A stretch of DNA of 64,000 nt from Apoderus coryli (taxonomy: Eukaryota > Arthropoda > Insecta > Coleoptera > Attelabidae), in the NCBI GenBank assembly GCA_911728435.2, contig OU452202.1:3885135-3949134 (forward strand), written 5' to 3'. A model generated the notes under the pieces. The model saw only the letters and a program-made list of their open reading frames with translations, searched no databases and was not told the origin of the DNA. This document shows, piece by piece, positions 53,681-63,666 of this stretch. Positions within the stretch are counted from its first letter, which is position 1. Every line of letters starts with the position of its first letter. Position numbers and translations under genes: made by a program.

Positions 53681-55911
53681 TATACATTAGGGTGGGCCGA
53701 AAAATCATTTTTTTTTTAATTTTTGGAATTTCGTTTTGGAATAGGGCACAAAAGATGCCTTTTGTTGTTACAAAAAATATTTTATTAACGGTTTTTTTAT
53801 TGTAATCTGTCTTATGTCGCCTACCAGCCCTTAAAAATAAGCTTGTAATGTTCTTTTTGGTTTATTTTTCCTGAAGATATACTTTAGTATTTAAAAAAAA
53901 ACTCATCACTACTAGCTGTTTATAACACATATTATGAAGTTTTTAAATTTCTATAAAAAACTCATCGCTACTTTTATAGAAATTTAAAACCTTCATAATA
54001 TGTGTTATAAACAGCTAGCCTGAAAACGATTAATAGCAGCGGATCGTGATATCGACGGCTGCTCATAAGCAAGTGATTATTGTATTTCTATTCAGTCTTC
54101 AGTTGTTAGATAAGATGTTTTTCTTTGAAGTATATTAGAGTTATGAGTTTCTCAAAAACTTGTTACCCAAGACGATGCACCGAGTGTCCGTTAGTGGGAT
54201 CACCTTCAGATTTAAAAGATAATACTCTTCCTACCCAAGAAGATTTGTTAAAGTGCTTTTTATGGATAAGGCTTAGTCTATAACCACCGCACTGTGGAAA
54301 AGAGGCAATAGGTTCCCAAATTTCTAATATACTAGCTGACAAGGTTCTAAGTTTGTGGGAGAAAGCGGCAAATCCTACAGTAATCCGTGAACGTGTTTTG
54401 CAAGTGATCAAAACACAACACGATAGATATTTAAAGCTTTTGTAACGACGTACGATTTTTGTTATTTTACTTTAAAATGTTATTTGTCCAACGTACGGTT
54501 GTTCTGACAGCTACCGTTAAAAGAACGTTACTTTCTCCAAGAGCAGAGGAGTTCAAGAAACATATTTATAGGGGGTATTGATCCAAAAAAGCAAGCCAAA
54601 AAATTAACAAACAACGCTAGAAGATTTGAAAAAATGCAAGGGATGAAAGAATTGTTTACGAGTTTATAGTCACGCAAAACGACAAAATATTTATTCGAAG
54701 ACGAACACTATCAACAGTAAAACGTTAGCTTCTAATTTGTTTAACTTCAATGCAGCTTGGGAAATATCTTTTACAAACTTTAGAGCAATTCTAAAAGTAG
54801 AACTAAACTACCTACTCCCGCTTAAATGTTTGACAGATATGGTTTGTCAGACAGATCTGGTGTAGCAGTTGCATCGCCTATTTTACAAGATGTTGCCTTT
54901 GTAATAAAAAAAATGATCAGAACAAGTAATATATACAAATAAATTATAAAGAGCTAGAGAGAGTTTAAGAAATGAAATTTTGCATACAGTTTTCAAAATC
55001 CGGGCAAGCAATAAATTCCATTTACCTTGACGGGTGAAAAGATGAAACATTGTCTTTTGAAAAAATAGATGGCAGGCTTCACAGAAGAACGTTAGTGGAA
55101 GAACATGCTTCTTTGGTGCAAGAGCCAGGTTCTGTGTTTCTGGGTCACACAATGCCTTCTTCTGGATCAGCAAAAGATATCTGTCGACGTATAGTTGAAT
55201 TCGTACAGGTCAACACCGAATCAAAAAATGGAGTCATAGCTCAACTTGAATCAAAGTTAGGACATCCTTTCAAACGAGTCGTCTGTCAGCTTCATGGCAA
55301 TGAGCTACCCTTAAAAAAGACATATTTTTCACCATAATGATGGACAAACAAAGGGTCCTAAGGCGATTTCAGTGCGACTGGGAAAGCTTACAGCCCACTG
55401 TGAAAATTTACCAGTTATAAAATATGAAATTATGGACTGCAAATTACCAGAAGTAAAATTTTGTGACATATGTATTGATCAGAGATACCTTAACAAAATT
55501 TGCCTCGCAATATCTTAAGGTCATTGTTCGGCGGGCTTAGCGAACCAGAATCCAGGAAAACTCAGCTCATCATCTACTTAACCTCGTTCGATCAAAAAGG
55601 TCGTTATTTTTTTTTTCTAAGATTGCAGGGCCGGTAGGGGGCAGAATATAAACTGATAGAAAAAAAGTTTACATACATGTTTTGATTAACATATCCAAAG
55701 CAAGGCCTTTCGAGCTATTCCATATCGAAATACAAAATTTTGAATTTCAGACATTTTTATAATTTTAGGTTATGGTAGGGGGCAGAAGATGCACTTCAAT
55801 CAAAAAAAGTTTTATTAACTTCTTTTTTTTATAATAAAAAAATGCAACTTGTTTTCACTATTCCGAAAATAAATTTAAAAATTCATATTTTCGGCCCACC
55901 CTAGTAATCAT
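53681..55911 (+). mobile_element. DNA transposon with tagggtgggccgaaaa TIRs, inserted in the satellite
   Basis: The 16-bp tagggtgggccgaaaa at 53689-53704 is repeated inverted at 55888-55903. The flanks are gtatacat (53681-53688) and gtaatcat (55904-55911). The uninterrupted satellite has gtatacat at this spot, so an 8-bp TSD is likely, with two later changes. Inside near 53935-54020 is a hairpin of two inverted copies (tttataacacatattatgaa). The superfamily is not assigned; the 8-bp TSD allows hAT or P-type. Confidence 0.8.
54160..55480 (+). pseudogene. Decayed transposase-like gene of the TIR element
   Basis: Plus-strand pieces read LKDNTLPTQEDLLKCFLW and ILADKVLSLWEKAANPTVIRE near 54210-54400, then (55050-55337) GSVFLGHTMPSSGSAKDI, KNGVIAQLESKLGHPFKRVV and CQLHGNELPLK. 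I recall this pattern (LW.KA.IPT; GvI..lE..l.rplqw.VC.LH.NELPlr) from an uncharacterised insect and cnidarian repeat-borne protein family. Many stops and frameshifts separate the pieces. The catalytic mechanism is unknown to me. Confidence 0.55.
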
Positions 55912-55945
55912 GCCGTTTGATACGGCACACTATTTTGATTTCATA

Positions 55946-56900
55946 TAACCTTACGTACAATTATTAGAACAAAATGTGTCTCAAACTGACGTTTATCATT
56001 CCATAGGCCTGAGTGTTAAAGTGTTGGCGTTTTATGTCATTCGGTCATTTTTTGCAAATTAATCGAAAACTACTGATACAATACATAAAGTGTCATATAT
56101 CAAAAAAATCAGAATAAACCACAGTCTTTAACGAGCGTTCAATAAACTGCGTGTTAAAAAAACGCACTTGTGCTGGTATCTGTTCCAAAATGACAGTCTT
56201 TTGGTTTTTTACTAGCAAAAAACTTAGCAAGATACCCTACAATACATTTTTCATTCGGCATTCTATCTCTGAAAATAAAAAAAATTCATCAAATAATCAA
56301 AATGATATCAAGATAAATTGACCACACTGTACATTTGCAAATTTAATGCTTAATTTTTAAAGATATACTTAATCATTTTTACCAATAAATACAAATATAC
56401 AGTAAATAGAGTTAAAATAGTATCATGTATGAATATTTAATCTTAACAGAAATAAGTATCACTTGGCAACAACGCCAGATACAAAATAGTCTGTAAAATG
56501 AAAAATATATTGAAAATTGGACACAAAATTGTGCGGATTATGAAAGGAAATATACAGCCTGGAATCAAGAAAACCTTATTTTGTAAAGATACAAAAAGAT
56601 GCTATATGTGAAAAAATGTATATTTCAATTTTTACAATTTAGACATCAAAAGTAGTCAGTTGCGCCACATATCGGCGGGTTATCCAATATACGCGGATAG
56701 TTTTCTTCTAAACCCACTCCTTCTAGGGGATGTAGAAAGGTTCCAATGTGAAAGGAATCAAAATAGATATGCGGATTTATTTATATATATATAAATAAAC
56801 AAACAAACAAAGATATTCAACTAAGTTGACAGAGTAAAGTATATCACCGATATACAAAGAAAAATGAAATAAACTAACTTGTACGAATCAAAAAAATCTC
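55946..56900. other. Intergenic, no gene seen
   Basis: AT-rich. Sequence near 56490-56770 (ggaatcaaaatagatatgcg, aaaatgaaaaatatattg) looks like strongly diverged members of the 138-bp satellite family. Confidence 0.5.
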
Positions 56901-56976
56901 GTGACACACGCTGGATTTGAACCAACATCTCCCAATTGCCGGTCAGGTGTTTTAACCAATTAAACTATCGTGGCAC
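56901..56976 (-). repeat. tRNA-like pseudogene or SINE head
   Basis: The 76-nt minus-strand segment starts gtgccac and ends gtgtcac. Its A-box-like segment is tagtttaattgg. The T-arm pairs properly (5-bp stem with loop ttcaaat, B-box ggttcaaatcc). Two extra bases shift the acceptor pairing, and the anticodon stem-loop does not form. It is therefore not a functional tRNA; it is more likely a tRNA-derived SINE or pseudogene. Confidence 0.55.
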
Positions 56977-57479
56977 ATGAATGAAACTTCTTTAATTCGT
57001 ACATGCCTTGCTTCCCATGTGCTGTGCTACGCCTATATATATATATATACGTGCACATCTATCTTAGTGGGCTCCATACGTGGATAAGGCGCCCTGGCCT
57101 CCACCAGAACCACGTTATTTACGCGTGTATACATTGCATATTTGAATTCCCCGGAAAAAAATAAACAAAGGCAACTTGAGAGGGGAAGAGATTTCGTAAA
57201 AAAAAATATATACGAAAAAAGTATAGACTCAAGATAGAAACCGGGCTCCGCATATGACATGACAAACTCTCCTCCGGTGCATATAATTGGATATGTTATC
57301 TCGACCTAATGGTCACCGACGATGTTGCCATATCGAGGCATATTGTATATCTAAACAATATATGTAAATGTATCTTTATGGCCTCTACTTTGACTAGCCT
57401 CTGCCGTGTATATCATTTATATAAACGCAGGCACGTTTTAATCGCCTCCGTCTTTTTATAACTAAATTCCACTTCGTTA

Positions 57480-58335
57480 TTGAACTTGTTTTGTTGAAGA
57501 GTTGAATATCAATTACTTACATTCATCTTATTGGGCTCCATTTTTTATAATGAACTTCGCGGTCGTTTTCTGACCTAAATTCCTCTTGATTGGTTTTCTG
57601 GTTTTGCAGACGGGTTGTATATAAATAATGTTATGTGCATATAACTGATCAGCCTCTATTTTACATACAAAGAAAGTATTGTCTCCTTCGTTACTGGTAG
57701 ACAAAGAATGATTAAAACCAAGCAAATTGAGAAAATTTATATTTGGAATTTCAACTTACAACTTACTCAATTAGTACAAGTATGAAACATTGAAATAACA
57801 CGGTAACTAGTGAGATTCTTTTGCTGAATATTTTGTTCTTATAAGGTAGGTACTATATTATAAGGAATCCTTATCTATTCCTTCACCAGAGGCAACCAAC
57901 ATCAGAAGATCAGCGGAAACAGGGTTCATTTCTTTCGATCGAATTGTAAAAATTCAAATGTTTGCCTCTAGACATTTTTCGACCTTCATGTCTTCTTACC
58001 ACATATCTACGTTGTGTTTACTTTTGGTACTTTTTTATTTTATTTATGCCTTCGGGTTTTAAAGCCACATTTATGGTTAATATTAGTACATCTAACAAAA
58101 TTGTTCCGAGGCTAGGCTTATGAGAGTCTTTATTAATACAAATTAATTTAAGTTAAAATGCCAGATATTAACCCTCCAGTAAATTTGAACTTATTTATGA
58201 AGTTTTTATCTAGTTAGGTATATTGATTAAAAAAAAACAGTATTTTTGTAATGAACCAAAACCCAAAGAAAGATAAATAAATAAGAACATTGTATGCAAG
58301 AACAGAACGAAATGAATGGATTAAAAAAATGTATC
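57480..58335 (+). repeat. Diverged direct repeat, copy 1
   Basis: Matches 60750-61690 in order and orientation. Shared landmarks are 'gattaaaaccaagcaaatt', 'tttggaatttcaac', 'attgaaataacacggtaact', 'tattataaggaatcctt' and 'aacccaaagaaagataaata'. It is non-coding; gtgggctcc/ggcctcc minisatellite sequence precedes it (57030-57480). Confidence 0.8.
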
Positions 58336-58433
58336 GTGTAATTCTAAAAATTATTTTGAAAGAAATATAAAATATTCTCTATACTATAAACAATAAAATA
58401 ACGTTAAATAAAATAAATAACAAACTCAAGTTA
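58336..58433. other. Short AT-rich spacer before the hAT element
   Basis: Nothing recognisable between the direct repeat and the hAT TSD. Confidence 0.5.
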
Positions 58434-59260
58434 TAGATAAACAGACCTGGGCCAAGTACAGCACAATTGTACTTAAAATATTCAAGTACAAGTACATTCT
58501 AAATGTACTTAAAGTACCGAAAATCTAAATACTTGATTCAGAAGTACTTATTATTTTAAGTACATATGTACTTATGAAAGATAAATTTTAAGTACATCAC
58601 AAGTACATTTCAAGTACATTACTACATAAGGTCCGTAGAGTGTAGAGTTGTAGAGGCTCCGGTAGTACTTTTTTCTACGAGAAATTGTCGTATGCTCACT
58701 TGGGATCTTTTTATTTTATCATCTTGTTCCAGTTGAATATTCATATTTGACATTTTCTTTAGCTTTTTATTTTCGTTATATAATAAATAGTCACTGTACG
58801 CACTCGTGTGACCCCATTTTAAATAATTTGTTCTTATAGAAACTGATCGTTTAATTGTCGTCTATTTGAGTTATTTTAAAAAACTTTCCATGTAAAATTA
58901 TTTGCATATTTGAAAATTGCTCTCCAGTGTCACTACCTGTATAACTTGTAGAAGCAACATTGTTATCTATGCGAAATTCCTTTATCTGTCTTTTCCTCTT
59001 AGGAGGAACGTATTCTGGATCCTCCGCAGTGGAGAAACAGTCATGTTCCTCACTAGCACAAGCACTTACATCAATCATATTTGTATTCTTAAAACGACAA
59101 CAGAAATAGAATATAGCGTATACGGATATTCTTCAAGTACATTTTAAGTACATTTCAAGTACATCAAAATAATTACAAGTACATGTACTTAAGTACAATG
59201 CTGTACTTAAGTACAATTTTAAGTACATGTACTTAAGTACTGCCCAGGTCTGTAGATAAA
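58434..59260. mobile_element. hAT-type MITE with 8-bp TSD
   Basis: The TSD tagataaa is perfect at 58434-58441 and 59253-59260. The element is 58442-59252 (811 bp) with an 11-bp perfect TIR, cagacctgggc. Dense AAGTAC/GTACTT repeats follow at both ends, a typical subterminal transposase-binding pattern in hAT elements. An internal 75-aa minus-strand frame (58851-59078) contains EYVPPKRKRQI, a basic stretch; it may be a relic of a transposase N terminus or chance. Confidence 0.92.
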
Positions 59261-59296
59261 TAATAGCTACTTAAAAGAATAAAATAAGACATAATA

Positions 59297-60366
59297 CAGT
59301 AGGTATAATATATCCATGAAATGACTGTAAAACGCTTAACTACAAATTCCTCAACTAAAAATAAGCCGATCTAGCCGTTTTGCCTACAGGGCGCTAAAGT
59401 TCTTAAATTAATATCGTTTTTTCAGAATAATTATTTTCTAAACGCCTTTATCAATTTTCACTAATTTTGAAACTAACCGATTTTTTGTTAATGCCTAGAA
59501 ATTTAAAAATGGTGCGTGATTCGTAAAGAAAAGTTTCTGTCTCCCGTAAAATTTGCGCTAGACATACAGTTTATCTACAAAAAGATTATTTACAATACCT
59601 TGAAATGGATCATTGCCTATTTATTCGACACGAAAAAATATCGAAAGTTTTAATTCTGAACAATGTTTAAAATAATTGTTATGTTTGTTTACTAGGCAAC
59701 AATAAAATAAATAATCTGACATAACGATAGTTTTTATTTCTTTTACGTAAATAATTATTGGTTCTTTAAAATGGACCATTATTCTATCGCTGAGAAGGTC
59801 GACATGCTTCTGGTATATGGATTATGTGAGAGAAATGGACGTATGAGTGTCAGAGTCTACCGTGAAAAATATCCAGAATTCCTATCGATCAAACTTTCAC
59901 GAATATTAAGAAGTAAGTAACATAGAGAAAGGGGTAGTTTTCATGGAAATAATGTTAAACCAGGACGCCAAGTTAAGTCGTAAACGTTAGGGGTTCGGAT
60001 TGGAGATTTCCAGAAGTACAATTAATAACATTCTACGAGAGCAGTTACTCCATCCGTATCAGGTGCGAAATGTTTTACCAAAGGGCCCTGAAAGTCGGCT
60101 GACGTTTTACTATTTCATCAAGCCAATGAGAATACCACACATTCGTGCTGAAATGTGGTTTGTGCACGACGGAGCGCCATCCTTCTTTAGTACCAGCGTT
60201 CGCAGATTTTCAAATGAAACATATCCTAATAGATGGATCGGAAATCGGCCAGCAAGGTCACCCAACTTAACGCCTCTGGACTTTGGATATTTGGTATATT
60301 CGCCTAGATATTTTTAGTTGAGAAATTTGTGGTTAAGCGTTGTATAGTAATTTCATGGACACCCTG
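59297..60366 (+). mobile_element. Mariner-like element, 1070 bp, TA-flanked
   Basis: The left end cagtaggtataatatatcca tgaaatgac...aaaacgcttaac and the right end match in reverse complement (gttaagcgttgtatagtaat ... ggacaccctg) over about 65 bp. TA lies on both sides (59295-59296 and 60367-60368). The element carries a broken transposase. Confidence 0.85.
59771..60317 (+). pseudogene. Mariner-like transposase remnant
   Basis: The ATG at 59771 opens MDHYSIAEKVDMLLVYGLCE with VYREKYPEF, the N-terminal helix-turn-helix. It stops near 59919. From 60000, SRSTINNILREQLLHPYQV is followed by a large deletion and then MWFVHDGAPSFFSTSVRRF (catalytic Asp of the second DDE motif). RWIGNRPARSPNLTPLDF covers the last motif. 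The first catalytic aspartate and the C terminus are gone. It relates to the transposase fragments at 20990 and 25100. Confidence 0.82.
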
Positions 60367-60559
60367 TATAATAGATAACTAAAGAAACAAACTAACAAAT
60401 ACTGTTTAAGTTACTCAAAGTCATTGGGTTTGTTAAAATGTTTCAAGTGGTAGGTAATACTTTAACTGAAATTGAAGTCTGACGGGTGCGATGAATGATG
60501 ATACTACATTATTCCTTAGGCTTTAAATCTTTGTAGATCTTTGTTTAAATAATTGAATC

Positions 60560-61690
60560 AATACTTATGGATAAGTCGTGCGTCAAATTTACACTAGCTG
60601 TATATCTAAACAATATATATGTGCATCTATATTATAGGCCTCCATTGCCGGAACACGTGTTCTATATATATAAACTATTTATGTACATCTATCTTAGTGG
60701 CATCTACTTTTTGTTAATAGCAAAATTTACATTTTTTACAATCTCTCGCTTTTTTTTATACTGAAATTCTTCTTCATTGATTTTATTATTCGCAGGCGCT
60801 TTGTATATAGATAATTTATGTGCATTTAACTTATTGGCCTTTATTTTTACATAAAAAATAAAGTATTGTTTTCTTAGTTATTAGTAATTCAAAAATGATT
60901 GAAAACAAGCAAATTTTAAATTTGGAATTTCAACACAATATAAAATTAATATTCATATTCATATTACTCAATTAGTACAAATATTAAATATTGAAATAAC
61001 ACGGTAACTACTCGTATATTTTCCTCGCTGATAATTTTATTTGACAATAATCTATTGTAAAGTAGGTACTCTATTATAAGGAATCCTTGTTTACTAGAAT
61101 CAACCAACATCGTGACAGAAGCTCAACGGAAACAGTGGTCAGTTCATTCGGTCGAATTATAAAAGTTTAAATGGTTGACTCTAGACATTTTTCTAACTTC
61201 ATGTATTCTCTCTTACCATATGTTACATTTACGTGTTTACGGTGTTTTTACTTTTGTTTTTTTTTATTTTATTCATGCCTTCTGGTTTTAAAGCCAAATA
61301 GGGACGGTTAACATTAGTACATCTTACAAAATTGACCCGAGACTTACTAAGTCCATTTCAGCTGCTTATGAGAGCCTTTATTAATATAACTTAACTTAAG
61401 TCAAAGTCATGTCAAAGTAACATAATATATTAAATCCTGCACACCTTTTAACGCAATTGCTCTTTCCTTAAAATTATTTTCAGAAGTAGTATTAGGTTTA
61501 AACCGAAACAATATACTCAACATTTTTGTATTATAGGAGTGATCAATTTGAAGTTATTTATTTAGTTATAATAGATGTGGCATTGATTTAAAACAAAAAG
61601 TATTTTTTGTAATGAACTCAAACCCAAAGAAAAATAAATAAACAAGAACAATATATGTAAGAACAGGATGAAATGAATGGATTAAAAATG
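60560..61690 (+). repeat. Diverged direct repeat, copy 2
   Basis: Partner of 57480-58335, about 3.2 kb downstream and in the same orientation, roughly 75-85% similar by eye with indels. Short frames inside are not conserved between the two copies, which argues against coding. Confidence 0.8.
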
Positions 61691-61913
61691 TGCGAAAGAA
61701 ACTATATTTGCTCGACTAAAATATGGCTATAAAGTTGTTGTCCCGGAAAAAATTGTGAGTCAAAGGATCCGAGAAAAGTACCAATTAAGAATTATCTATG
61801 ATTATGGGAAATTATATTTCAAGACATAAAAGAAATTCGAAGTCACTCCCATATAAAGCATATTTTAAAATAAAACTGAAAAAACTATGTGTTTATTATT
61901 TGCCAACTAGTAC
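61691..61913. other. Short spacer, no gene seen
   Basis: A 76-aa frame begins here (61798-62028) but runs into minisatellite sequence and has no recognisable domain. Confidence 0.5.
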
Positions 61914-62385
61914 GTGGAGCCCAGTGCAACTAGCGGACAAGTACGTGTGTTGCTATGACAGGTTGAGAAATCAAATATACTTTACAATACCTAAAATAAA
62001 TAATTCTACCGCCGAAATATACACATGAAAGTTTACGATATATGTGAGCTGGTATCACCAGTAACGTTGCCAAATTTAGGAGGCTAATATGTGTACTTAC
62101 ACGTGGAGCCCAGTGCAACTAGCGCACAAGTAAGTGTGTATATCTGTGTATGTCTAACGTGCCACGTGGTGGAATTTTTCCAAACCCGGTTGTATATCTG
62201 TATATGTGTATACTACCCAGTGGGCTCCACCCTAAAATTTGCCAGATGGGTGGGTATACCCTGTAGACCTGAAAAAACACTATATACACGGGGGTACGTA
62301 GTGGCCTCCGAAAAAACGCAGTCGCCTCCGTTTTGGAGCCCAGTGCGCTTAGCGTATATATATTTTGGAGGCCACTTTAACGTTT

Positions 62386-62430
<45 letters not shown>
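61914..62430. repeat. gtggagcccagtgc minisatellite and (TA)n
   Basis: 'cgtggagcccagtgcaactagcg' recurs at 61914 and 62101, with variants at 62334 (ttggagcccagtgcgctt) and, inverted in part, 62219 (agtgggctccac) and 57065. The block ends in a (TA)n run at about 62388-62429. Frames across it are fortuitous. Confidence 0.75.
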
Positions 62431-62464
62431 GTGCCTGTAGAGTATATCTATAATAAATAAATTT

Positions 62465-62755
62465 TACTATTAACTCAAAACGCTTACCTAACCAATCGTT
62501 AAATAACGTTTTCTATACCCTGCTTAAACCCGTCGCGCGAAGATCAGGGTCGTCTAGCTTTGGTGTGGCTGCTAGGTTTCTCCTACGCTATCACATTCGT
62601 AACTGTAGAGTATATATACCAAATAAATTTTACTATTAAGTCAAAAACGTTTACAATAGCTTCTAACTCCTTAACACTAATCTCCAACTTAGTTACCGAT
62701 CATTGAATAACGTTTTCTAAACCTTGCTTAAATAAAATTAAATCTGCAAAAATAA
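62465..62755. repeat. Minisatellite block, inverted partner of 45826-46100
   Basis: Two units, each beginning 'gtagagtatat' then 'aaataaattttactattaa', with 'gcttctaactccttaacac', 'aacttagttaccgatcattg' and 'aacgttttctataccctgc'. These are reverse complements of the phrases in the block 16.4 kb to the left. Confidence 0.65.
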
Positions 62756-63503
62756 TATAAGCGTTTACAAGTCATGCAAAATAAAATACTTCGACATGCG
62801 ACAAACAGTGACCGCTATATCCGAATTACTGACTTACATTAAATCAGTGGCGTTCAAATGATTATGTCGAAGAAATTTCTCAGACATTCTTCAAGACTTT
62901 CATCCGGAACTCACCACTGACTCAAAACATTGGACAACAAAGACATAGAGATGGTATCCACTACAAACATAGGCTCATCCACCAACATTTGCCTATTTAC
63001 TTTGAGGAACCACCCTAACACATACCATCAATAGACAAGGACAGGGACAAAACCACATAATAAACACAAGACTCATGTAAAATACTGACGGACACCACTG
63101 ACTGGACGCTAACTCATCAAGCCAGCGTCATTTGACGCCTCTCGGTTTTCTTTTTGAGCGGGTTTTTAGCGCATTTTTCCCGCATCAACTTTGGTAACAA
63201 CCTGCTGCGGCTAAATATGTTAATTTTTCCAATTTTCATGTGCGATTCGTTGCGATTACCTGGACTAATGGCTGGAGAAGGACTACCGGAGCTGGCCTGA
63301 CCCTATGAGTATCCATGGGCAATGCGGTTGGTTGAAAAAAGGGGCTGAAGATCGATGCCTGCCCTTAAGGGAAATCAGTGGACGCATCCTGTTCAGCTAT
63401 CTAAGCCAAACTGATATGTGTCCTGGCCTATTTGTAAATATTTTGTATATAAATATGTTTTGTAACTGTATTGTATGTGTATGACAAATGAAATAAATGT
63501 TTT
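62756..63503 (+). other. Unassigned sequence, possibly a retroelement 3' end
   Basis: Less AT-rich than its surroundings (62900-63400). It ends with gtatgacaaatgaaataaat and a tail before the tRNA-like repeat, as a 3' UTR with polyadenylation signal would. No reading frame that I recognise; several short frames are closed by stops. Confidence 0.35.
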
Positions 63504-63666
63504 GTGAATTGAAATTGTTTAACTCATACACCAAGAACCCGGGTTCGACTCCCTGGTATAAAACAATATTTTTTAATATTCAAAATTTTTGAATAAAAAA
63601 TCGACCGGTGCCGCAACTAATGGGAGTGGAGGGAGGGAGGCCGCTGGGGTGTCGCCATACCTACTT
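63504..63666 (+). repeat. tRNA-like/SINE-like dispersed repeat, copy B
   Basis: Nearly identical to 40452-40603 in reverse complement. The shared block runs from gtttaactcatacaccaaga (with the B-box ggttcgactcc) to tgtcgccatacctac. Copy B appears to abut or interrupt pogo-type transposase sequence at about 63666. Confidence 0.75.

Larger units (their letters stand above)
52521..55945. repeat. 138-bp satellite array, interrupted by a DNA transposon
   Basis: 'ggaatcaaaata' or close variants start at 52668, 52806, 52944, 53082, 53220, 53358, 53496 and 53633, a steady 138-bp period. A more diverged unit precedes them from about 52521. Each unit contains a near-palindromic pair of 'atacatttcgttt' and 'aaatgtatatt' arms. 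The array is cut at 53688 and a last partial unit follows at 55904-55945 after a 2.2-kb transposon. Confidence 0.92.

Noticed and set aside
54163..54411. 82-aa minus-strand frame
   Set aside because: The plus strand of the same stretch carries the transposase-like LWEKAANPT segment, so this is the shadow.
56901..56976. Functional tRNA gene
   Set aside because: T-arm is good, but acceptor pairing is displaced by two bases and no proper anticodon arm forms.
62091..62453. 120-aa frame across minisatellite and (TA)n
   Set aside because: Encodes repeat sequence and a Tyr-Ile run; not conserved between repeat units.
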